Below, piece after piece: positions 30,567-36,675 of a stretch of DNA of 36,675 nt (position 1 is its first letter; each line of letters opens with the position of its first letter). The translations under genes were made by a program, and so were the position numbers. The notes beneath the pieces are model-generated. The model saw nothing but the letters and a program-made list of their open reading frames with translations, ran no database searches and was not told where the DNA came from. This DNA is from Chloroflexota bacterium (GTDB taxonomy: Bacteria > Chloroflexota > Anaerolineae > Aggregatilineales > Phototrophicaceae), in contig VXLV01000160.1 in the NCBI GenBank assembly GCA_009841405.1, forward strand, positions 1 to 36,675, read 5' to 3'.

Positions 30567-33500
30567 CTAAGCGCGGGGGATTGGCCCGCCTCGTTGCCCG
30601 CGAACAGCCAGCGGCGGAAAGCCGCTTTCTCCACCTCTACGAAAAGCAGCACGAAGATCCCGGCTACGACGCTGACGGCCAAATGCGTCAAGTCGAGAGC
30701 GCGGGTGTCAAACAGTTCCTGGAAAAATGGCACATATACCACAAATAGCTGAAGCGCGAACGTGGACAGCACCGCCCAGAACATCAGGGGATTGCCCTTG
30801 ACGCCGGCGCGCCAGAAGGTCGTCTGGTCGCCGGCGTGGATGGCCATCACCTGGAACATTTGCGTGAAGGCCAACACGGTGAAGGCGATTGTCCGCGGGA
30901 CGCGCTCGGCCTGGGCAAGCAGATGCCGGCCGGGGTCCTTGCCGCCTTCGCCATGCCCTTCGAGGAAGCTCGCGCCGGCTTCGGCATCGGCGACCAGGAA
31001 GGCCGTTCGCTGTTCGGCCGTCCATTCATCCCATGCGGCCGGCGTCGCCGCCTCGCCGGCCAGGTCGACCACCGCCGCCCGCTCCAGCCGTTCCAGGCCC
31101 AGCGAGGGATTGAACGCGTCTAGGCCAATGGTTGTATATCCCCAGGCGTAGCTGATCAGGGTCAGAATCGCGATCAGGACGCCGACGATGGCGATGTGCA
31201 GGCCGGCGCCTTGGGCGAAGACGCTCTCGTTGGTGGGGCGCGGTCGCCGCCGCATGACGCCTTCTTCGGCCGGCTCGAATCCCAGGGCGATTGCCGGCAA
31301 GCCGTCCGTCACCAAATTGATCCAGAGGATCTGAATCGCCAGCAGCGGAATCGGCATGTTTATCAGAAGCGCCACAAACATAACCAGGATTTCGCCGACA
31401 TTCGAGCTGAGCATGTACTTGATGAACTTCTTGATGTTGTCGTAAATGGCGCGGCCTTCTTCAATCGCGGCGACGATTGAGCGGAAGTTGTCGTCGGTCA
31501 AGATCATCTCCGAGGCGCCTTTGCTGACATCGGCGCCGGTGATGCCCATGGCCACGCCGATATCGGCTTGCTTCAGCGCCGGCGCGTCATTCACGCCATC
31601 ACCGGTCATCGCCACGATTTTGTCTTGCTCCTGCAACACTTGCACCAACCGCAGCTTGTGCGCGGGCGAGACGCGCGCGAAGCACGATGTCCGTTGCAGC
31701 GCCACTTCAAGTTCGGCGTCGCCCATGTCGTCCAGGGCGCTGCCGGTGATCGCCCGTTGCCCGGTGTCAATAATGCCCAGGTCGCGCGCAATCGCCTCCG
31801 CCGTCAAGGCGTGATCGCCGGTGATCATGATGGTGCGGATGCCGGCTTCTCGCGCGCGTTGCACCGCCACCTTGGCCTCGGGCCGCGCCGGGTCCAATAT
31901 GCCGATCAAGCCGATCAATTCCAGGTCGCGCTCGATCTCGGGCGTGATTTCGGTCGGCAGCTCATCCAGCGGGCGCCAGGCGATTCCCAGCACGCGCAAG
32001 CCGTCATTCGCCATGGTATTGACCCGCTGCTGCCATCGGCTGCGCCCACTCTCGCTCAGGGCGACCACGGCGTCCGGCGTCTGTTCGCTCTCTGACCAAT
32101 CGATGAGCCGGTCCGGCGCGCCCTTGGTTATGACAACATATTTTGCGTCGGGGAATAACTGCTGCGCCGTATCGCTCCGTACCTCATGCACGGTTGTCAT
32201 CGCCTTGCGCTCGCTGCTGAAGGGCAATTCCGAAACGCGCGGCATATCCTGCTCGAGCCGCTCGCGCGTGAAGCCGATTTTTTGCGCCGCCACCAACAGG
32301 GCCGCCTCGGTGCTGTCGCCTACTACCTTGACCTGGTTGCCGGCGTCTTGCGTTTCCAGATAAACATTGGTCGAAAGCGCCATCGCTTTGAGCATGCGCT
32401 GCGCGGCTTCGTCATTTTCGGCATTGACCGGCTTGCCAAGGTTAGCCGGGTCGCGCGTGCCCAGGGACACCAGATCGCCCTCCGCGACGTAACCGGCGCC
32501 TTCGACGCGGATATCGTCGTGACGCGGCAGCACCAGGTAGGTGGCGGTCATTTCGTTTTTTGTCAGTGTGCCTGTCTTGTCCGAGCAAATCACGGTGACC
32601 GAACCCAGGGTTTCCACAGCGGGCAGTCGGCGTATCAGGACATTGCGTTTGACCATGCGGTTGGCGCCCAGCGACAAGCCGATGGTCACCAGGGCCGGCA
32701 ACCCCTCAGGCACAGCCGCCACCGCCAAGCTGATGGCGATGAGGAACATCTGCTCGGCCGGGATGCCCTGGATCAGGAAGCCGACGAAAAAGACAATCGC
32801 CACTACGATTAAAGCCGCTGTCGCCAGGATGTGCCCCAGATGATTGAGTCGGCGCTGCAGGGGCGTGGCGCCCCCTTGCACTTGCAACAGCATGGTGGCG
32901 ATATTGCCGATTTCGGTTTGCAGGCCAGTCTGCGTGACGACCATTTCTCCGCGTCCGTAATTGACCGCCGTGCCCATATACGCCATGTTCGTCCGGTCGC
33001 CAATGGGCACGGCGCCTTCGGTCGAAATCGAGTTCGTGCTTTTTTCCACCGGCACCGATTCGCCGGTCAGCGCCGCTTCTTCGATCTGCAAGTTAATCGA
33101 TTCGATCAGCCGCCCGTCCGCCGGTATGCGATCGCCTTCGCCGATCAACACGATGTCGCCCGGCGTCAGCTCCTCAGCGCTGATCTCGCGTATCTGCCCG
33201 CCGCGGCGAACGCGCACCTGCGGAACCTGCAGACGGCTGAGCGCCGCCAGGGCTTGCTCGGCCTGGTATTCTTGATAGATACCCAGCAAGGCATTCAGCG
33301 CGACAATGGCGAGGATGACGATGACATCCGTGGCTTCGCCCAGAAAAGCGGATATGATGGCGGCCACGATCAGCACGATAACCATGACATCGGTGAACTG
33401 GCTGATTATCAGCTGGAACCAATTGACGCCGTCGTCGCTGGGCAAGACATTCCTGCCGTATCGGCCCTGACGCTCGGCCGCGTCGCCGTCGCTCAAGCCC

Positions 33501-33568
33501 TTGGCGCCGTCAACGTCCAGGTCTGCCAACACCTGGCTGATGCCTTGCCGATAAGGTTCCGCCATCAT
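30563..33568 (-). CDS. Cation-transporting P-type ATPase, P2A calcium pump type
   Basis: 1001 residues with the full P2 layout: N-terminal cation-ATPase domain (MMAEPYRQGISQVL), actuator TGES (168-171), M4 PEGLP (287-291, Glu288 equals SERCA Glu309), phosphorylation site DKTGTLT with Asp330, hinge TGDGVNDAPALK, M5 with Asn723 and Glu726, and M6 NLVTDGLPA with Asn751 and Asp755. These ligands fit Ca2+ export (SERCA/PacL group) rather than Na/K exchange; the M8 Glu908 position reads Gln, as is common in bacterial forms. An extra loop of about 60 residues (about 845-905) lies between M7 and M8. Start at 33568 follows AAGGAAA. A weak TTCGCC-17-TACAAT promoter (-10 at 33662-33667) lies upstream. 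Confidence 0.93.
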   Translation of the reverse strand: MMAEPYRQGISQVLADLDVDGAKGLSDGDAAERQGRYGRNVLPSDDGVNWFQLIISQFTDVMVIVLIVAAIISAFLGEATDVIVILAIVALNALLGIYQEYQAEQALAALSRLQVPQVRVRRGGQIREISAEELTPGDIVLIGEGDRIPADGRLIESINLQIEEAALTGESVPVEKSTNSISTEGAVPIGDRTNMAYMGTAVNYGRGEMVVTQTGLQTEIGNIATMLLQVQGGATPLQRRLNHLGHILATAALIVVAIVFFVGFLIQGIPAEQMFLIAISLAVAAVPEGLPALVTIGLSLGANRMVKRNVLIRRLPAVETLGSVTVICSDKTGTLTKNEMTATYLVLPRHDDIRVEGAGYVAEGDLVSLGTRDPANLGKPVNAENDEAAQRMLKAMALSTNVYLETQDAGNQVKVVGDSTEAALLVAAQKIGFTRERLEQDMPRVSELPFSSERKAMTTVHEVRSDTAQQLFPDAKYVVITKGAPDRLIDWSESEQTPDAVVALSESGRSRWQQRVNTMANDGLRVLGIAWRPLDELPTEITPEIERDLELIGLIGILDPARPEAKVAVQRAREAGIRTIMITGDHALTAEAIARDLGIIDTGQRAITGSALDDMGDAELEVALQRTSCFARVSPAHKLRLVQVLQEQDKIVAMTGDGVNDAPALKQADIGVAMGITGADVSKGASEMILTDDNFRSIVAAIEEGRAIYDNIKKFIKYMLSSNVGEILVMFVALLINMPIPLLAIQILWINLVTDGLPAIALGFEPAEEGVMRRRPRPTNESVFAQGAGLHIAIVGVLIAILTLISYAWGYTTIGLDAFNPSLGLERLERAAVVDLAGEAATPAAWDEWTAEQRTAFLVADAEAGASFLEGHGEGGKDPGRHLLAQAERVPRTIAFTVLAFTQMFQVMAIHAGDQTTFWRAGVKGNPLMFWAVLSTFALQLFVVYVPFFQELFDTRALDLTHLAVSVVAGIFVLLFVEVEKAAFRRWLFAGNEAGQSPALS

Positions 33569-33661
33569 AGTGATTTCCTTGAACGCGGCATGTGATTTGC
33601 TCTGTTTCCCTTTCCTGGCGAACTCAAGCGCGCCCGCACGCTGCTAAGTCTGATTGAAGGC

Positions 33662-33690
33662 ATTGTACCGCAAATCAGCCAGGGGCGAAG
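33662..33690 (-). promoter_or_regulatory. Weak candidate promoter of the calcium ATPase
   Basis: On the minus strand TTCGCC (33685-33690), 17-bp spacer, TACAAT (33662-33667). Only the -10 is good. Confidence 0.25.
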
Positions 33691-33742
33691 TCGCTCTCCG
33701 CGCCAAGCCGGCCGCGCGGCGATATGCAACCGGCTTTGGCTA

Positions 33743-33771
33743 TTGTCAATGTATCTGTTTCTGTCTAGTAT
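33743..33771 (+). promoter_or_regulatory. Candidate promoter of the threonine aldolase unit
   Basis: TTGTCA (33743-33748), 17-bp AT-rich spacer, TAGTAT (33766-33771). The expected start near 33778 gives a leader of about 34 nt. Confidence 0.5.
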
Positions 33772-33811
33772 CGTTGCGCATTGACCAGGTCCAGACACGC
33801 GATCCCGCCTT

Positions 33812-34852
33812 ATGAAAACGATTGATTTGCGCAGCGACACCGTTTCTCACCCCACGCCGGCCATGCGTGAAGCCATGGCGCGGGCCGAAGTTGGCGACGA
33901 CGTCTACCACGACGACCCGACGGTCAACCAGCTGGAGGCGGATGCGGCGGCGCTGCTGGGCAAAGAAGCCGCCGTCTTCGTCACCAGCGGCACGCAAGGC
34001 AACCTCTGCGCGCTCTTGGCCCACTGCAATCGCGGCGAGTCCATCATCATCGGCGACACGTCGCATATCTTTCGCTACGAGCAGGGCGGCATGGCCCAGC
34101 TAGGCGGCATCTTGCCGCATACCGTTCCCGTGCAGCCCGACGGCACGCTGCGTCTCTGCGATCTGGAGAGCGCCATCAATCCGGATGACGAACACAAGCC
34201 GGTGACGCGCCTGGTCGCCCTGGAGAACACGCACAATATGGCCGGCGGCATGCCCTTGTCTTCCGAATACACCGCTCACGTGGCCGATTTCGCGCGGCGC
34301 AATCAGTTGCTGTTTCATATCGACGGCGCCCGCATATTCAACGCGGCGGCCGCCCTCGGCGTGGATGTTAAGGCGCTGACCGAAGGCGCCGACTCGGTCA
34401 CATTCTGCTTGTCCAAAGGGCTCTGCGCGCCGGTAGGCTCTGTCCTGGTCGGCGGCCGCGACTTCATCCGCCGGGCGCGGCGCGCGCGCAAAGTCCTGGG
34501 CGGAAGCCTGCGCCAGGCGGGCATCCTGGCGGCGGCGGGGCTGGTCGCGCTGCATACAATGCGCGATCGCCTCAGCGACGATCATGGCAATGCGCATCTG
34601 CTGGCCGAAGGGCTGAGCGAAATACCGGGCGTCTGCCTCAAGGGCCAGAACACCAACTTTGTTTTCTTTTCCCTGGCTGACGATGCCGGCCTCTCGCTGG
34701 ACGAGTTTGTCGGCGCATTGCAGCGCGACTACAGTATTCTCATGTCGCCATACAGCGGGGAACGCGGGCTGATTCGCTTGCGCACCCACTACTGGATAGA
34801 CCGCGCGGCTATCGACAAGGTGATTGCGGCGGTGGGCGCCCTGCTGTCATGA
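33812..34852 (+). CDS. ltaE: Low-specificity L-threonine aldolase
   Basis: 346 residues, a PLP enzyme of the fold-type I aldolase family that splits L-threonine and L-allo-threonine into glycine and acetaldehyde. Signatures: IDLRSDTVSHPTPAMREAM at the N-terminus, GDDVYHDDPTVNQLE, the cofactor region FVTSGTQGNLCAL, ENTHNMAGG, HIDGARIFNAA (PLP-binding Asp) and SKGLCAPVGS with the Schiff-base Lys202. C-terminal IRLRTHYWI is typical. The ribosome binding site is weak. Its stop overlaps the next gene (ATGA). Other beta-eliminating family members are possible but less likely. Confidence 0.93.
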   Translation: MKTIDLRSDTVSHPTPAMREAMARAEVGDDVYHDDPTVNQLEADAAALLGKEAAVFVTSGTQGNLCALLAHCNRGESIIIGDTSHIFRYEQGGMAQLGGILPHTVPVQPDGTLRLCDLESAINPDDEHKPVTRLVALENTHNMAGGMPLSSEYTAHVADFARRNQLLFHIDGARIFNAAAALGVDVKALTEGADSVTFCLSKGLCAPVGSVLVGGRDFIRRARRARKVLGGSLRQAGILAAAGLVALHTMRDRLSDDHGNAHLLAEGLSEIPGVCLKGQNTNFVFFSLADDAGLSLDEFVGALQRDYSILMSPYSGERGLIRLRTHYWIDRAAIDKVIAAVGALLS

Positions 34853-35610
34853 TGCCGGAAGCGCCCTTCGATCCGCTGCGAGACGCCAAGGATCGACCGG
34901 CTCGCAAGTCGGTCTCGCCCGAGCCGGTCGCGCCGGCGAATAGCGTTGATAGCGCGGAAGCAGACGAAGCGCGAACCGCCGTCGCCGGGCGGGTGCGCTA
35001 TCGCGGCGCCGGCGATCCTCTCTTCGGATTCATCATCGCCGCCGCGCTCAGCGTCGGTCTGACGCCCCTGCTGCCCGATAGCGTCGAATTACGCTATACC
35101 TTGGCCTGGGGCGCCCTGGCCGGCGTCAGCGTCCTGTCCTGGCTGCTCGGCAATATGGAGCGCATCGGGCAAGAGCGCCCGGAAAACCTGGGCTGGGGCA
35201 TCTTGTACGCCCTCATGTTGGGCATACCTTTTCTGGTGTTCCTCAGCCGGATAGTGCTTTCGCCGGCTGCTGACCGCCTCTTTCCCGGCATGTCTTCGGG
35301 CAGCCTGCTGGCTTTTCTGGTATTTGTCATGCCCATCGCGGAGACGCTGTTTTTCCGCGGCTTGTTACAGGGTCAGTTGGCGTTCTGGCTGGTGGGCCTC
35401 TTGGCTACTGTATGGAATATCGTGCTCTTCTTCCCGGTGATGTGGGGCGCGGTCACCGAGCTGCCCGCGGTCACAAGCGTGATCGTCGTCCTGCTGCTGA
35501 TGATGAACTTGCTCTTCGTCTACGTGCGCGAACGCAACGGCTTGGCCGCGGCCTGGGTCTGCCAGATCGTCGCCAATTTGATCATCCTCTACATTCCCTT
35601 CTTGCAGTAG
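34849..35610 (+). CDS. CPBP-like membrane protein with degenerate active site
   Basis: 253 residues: a cytoplasmic Pro/Ala/Glu-rich N-terminus of about 60 residues, then about six or seven membrane helices. The segment MPIAETLFFRGLLQGQLAFW resembles CPBP motif 1 (EExxxR, FRG), but the second Glu is Thr. The FxxxH and HxxxN motifs are not found: the matching region reads VWNIVLFFPVMW and the last helix CQIVANLIILY. It is therefore probably an inactive relative of CPBP intramembrane proteases, or an unrelated membrane protein with a chance match. The ATG overlaps the ltaE stop, and another ATG follows directly, so it is co-translated with the aldolase. The gene ends at a terminator. Confidence 0.65.
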   Translation: MMPEAPFDPLRDAKDRPARKSVSPEPVAPANSVDSAEADEARTAVAGRVRYRGAGDPLFGFIIAAALSVGLTPLLPDSVELRYTLAWGALAGVSVLSWLLGNMERIGQERPENLGWGILYALMLGIPFLVFLSRIVLSPAADRLFPGMSSGSLLAFLVFVMPIAETLFFRGLLQGQLAFWLVGLLATVWNIVLFFPVMWGAVTELPAVTSVIVVLLLMMNLLFVYVRERNGLAAAWVCQIVANLIILYIPFLQ

Positions 35611-35633
35611 CCGAGGCCAAGCGAAAGGCTAAA

Positions 35634-35663
35634 CCGCGACGCTGTCGTCACGGCTTTTGCTTT
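35634..35663 (+). terminator. Terminator after the ltaE unit, possibly bidirectional
   Basis: CCGCGACG (35634-35641) and CGTCACGG (35646-35653) pair with one C-A mismatch around CTGT, followed by CTTTTGCTTT. A wider A-rich left arm (35619-35627) can pair with the T-rich right side, so it may also end rhomboid transcription from the other strand. Confidence 0.6.
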
Positions 35664-35690
35664 CATCTGCGAGGGAAACTCGTCGCTATG

Positions 35691-36404
35691 CTACTCGGCC
35701 AGGTGCTCCAGCGGATCCGGCTTGGGCATGGGAATGAACAGTCCCGCGGCGAAGATGGCAAGCGCCCCGGCGACAAAACCGCCGATATGCGCCCAGTGCG
35801 CCACATCCGTCTCCACGCCGACCCAGCCGATATGTTGTAAAACATCCATCAGCAGCCAGTAGCCCAGAAAGACGACCGCGGGCAGCTTGACCGTCCAAAC
35901 AAAAGGCCGGAAGAAACCCAGCATAGTCCGCACTTTGGCTCTGGGCTTTAGCACGAGGAAGCCGCCCATCACGCCGGCGATCGCGCCGCTGGCGCCGATG
36001 ACCACGCCGGTGTCTGTCACAGTACATACTGTATTGCCGAAGGCGACGTGCGCCATCGTGGCCACAATTCCAAAGCCCAGATAGGCGAATGCGAACTTGA
36101 CGCTGCCCAGGTAACGCTCCACCAAGCCGCCGAACAAGAAGAGGAACCACATATTGCCCAGGACATGCGCCGCGCTGGCGTGCAGGAAAAGACTGCGGAA
36201 GCCGTCCAGACCGGTGGTGAGCAGCGACTGCTCGCCGATCTTGCAAACTTCCAGGCCGTAATTCTGCAGCGCCGCCTTGAGGAAGCCGTCTCCTTTGGCG
36301 TCCACCGACAACTCCCAGAGGAAGACCAGCAAGTTGATCGCGATGAGAACGATTGCCGCCTTGGGAATGGTCTTGTCCCGCCCGACCACGGTTGTGGGAA
36401 ACAT
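35691..36404 (-). CDS. Rhomboid family intramembrane serine protease
   Basis: 237 residues, six membrane helices. Rhomboids cut membrane proteins within or near a transmembrane helix. Catalytic elements are intact: HASAAHVLGNMWFL (HxxxxHxxxN) in helix 2, GASGAIAG with the nucleophile Ser139, and AHIGGFVAG with the catalytic His206. The family WR motif in loop 1 is not obvious. The N-terminus begins FPTTVVGRDKTIPKA (cytoplasmic). Start 36404 follows GAGGGCCTCGAT, a fair ribosome binding site. It is convergent with the ltaE unit; no co-transcribed gene is seen. The substrate is unknown. Confidence 0.93.
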   Translation of the reverse strand: MFPTTVVGRDKTIPKAAIVLIAINLLVFLWELSVDAKGDGFLKAALQNYGLEVCKIGEQSLLTTGLDGFRSLFLHASAAHVLGNMWFLFLFGGLVERYLGSVKFAFAYLGFGIVATMAHVAFGNTVCTVTDTGVVIGASGAIAGVMGGFLVLKPRAKVRTMLGFFRPFVWTVKLPAVVFLGYWLLMDVLQHIGWVGVETDVAHWAHIGGFVAGALAIFAAGLFIPMPKPDPLEHLAE

Positions 36405-36522
36405 ATCGAGGCCCTCGCTCGTCTTGTTGGCTATTACGTTAGCACAGGCTTTGAGTTTCGCGCAAGTCTACCCGCCCGCCCGCGCAAATAGCTTTGCAGC
36501 AAACGGCGTCGTGCTCCACTGT

Positions 36523-36559
36523 CCGTCGAAATCGGTAGGGGCGATTCGGTGAATCGCCC
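36523..36559. repeat. Short palindromic repeat, family B, with conserved left flank
   Basis: GGGCGATTC (36539-36547) and GAATCGCCC (36551-36559) are perfect 9-nt arms around GGT. The preceding 16 nt and the GTAGGGGCGA core match the copy at 1346. The arm sequence itself differs, in compensating fashion, from GAGCC/GGCTC in the other copies. Confidence 0.65.
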
Positions 36560-36582
36560 ACACAGCCGCAACGCAAACAGGC

Positions 36583-36598
36583 GCGAGCCTTGGCTCGC
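36583..36598. repeat. Short palindromic repeat, family B (partial)
   Basis: GCGAGCC-TT-GGCTCGC, nearly the same as the core at 64-87. It lies 24 bp after the previous copy, and the two form a tandem pair. Confidence 0.55.
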
Positions 36599-36642
36599 CG
36601 ACACGCTTGCCTGCAATGATTTTTGTTTGAGAGACTTTTGGT

Positions 36643-36675
36643 CCCCATCCCTCATTTTGGGGGAGGGGGATGGGG
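36643..36675. repeat. GC-rich palindromic repeat, family A (right edge)
   Basis: CCCCATCCC (36643-36651) and GGGATGGGG (36667-36675) are perfect arms; the element runs to the window end and may be cut. It resembles the repeat at 1-42. Confidence 0.5.

Noticed and set aside
30563..33568. Na+/K+-type or H+-type P-type ATPase
   Set aside because: The M4 PEGLP, M5 Asn/Glu and M6 NLVTDGLPA ligands match the calcium pump group better.

Overview
The window reads as chromosomal DNA of a GC-rich bacterium, most likely a member of the Chloroflexota (Anaerolineae-like). This placement is inferred from a fused ATP sulfurylase/APS kinase, a Firmicutes-like rlmN-rpe-fakA-recG gene order, a nusB-tatA/B-tatC operon, a very large CSLREA/parallel-beta-helix secreted protein, and dispersed short palindromes of the form GTAGGGGCGA...TCGCCC. 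No phage, plasmid, CRISPR or transposase gene is visible. Gene density is high, and many genes overlap by the 4-bp ATGA pattern.

Layout. At 0.1-1.3 kb a Gfo/Idh/MocA oxidoreductase lies on the plus strand between palindromic repeats. From 1.4 to 13.9 kb almost everything is on the minus strand. Read in the direction of transcription it is: a CPBP membrane protease and rlmN (coupled); rpe, fakA, two DegV/FakB-type genes and recG (a tightly packed operon joining pentose phosphate metabolism, fatty-acid phosphorylation and replication-fork rescue); coaD and a coiled-coil protein, ending at a good terminator; and comEC, whose metallo-beta-lactamase domain has lost its metal ligands. Two tRNA-Ser genes (UGA, GCU) start the plus-strand block at 14.0-17.9 kb, followed by an SRPBCC protein, an unrecognised six-helix membrane protein, anmK and a YihY/BrkB protein. 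A two-gene ABC-2 exporter is convergent to this block at 17.9-19.7 kb.

A 372-bp intergenic region with a 96-bp palindromic MITE-like element separates the exporter from nusB-tatA/B-tatC (20.06-21.95 kb). Next comes a 2164-residue secreted modular protein (22.07-28.56 kb) with its own candidate promoter and overlapping operator-like inverted repeat. A terminator separates it from sat-cysC. This is convergent with a P2A-type calcium ATPase. The last genes are a low-specificity threonine aldolase coupled to a degenerate CPBP-like membrane protein, and a rhomboid protease. More palindromic repeats close the window.

The most distinctive item is the giant secreted protein: three CSLREA/beta-helix modules, about seven PPC-like beta-sandwich modules, one clear and one possible SH3-like module, and low-complexity linkers. 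Also notable are the dispersed palindromes and three paralogues or domains that keep the fold but have lost catalytic or ligand motifs (the ComEC nuclease domain, the second DegV protein and the second CPBP-like protein). All function calls come from reading motifs; no database search was run.
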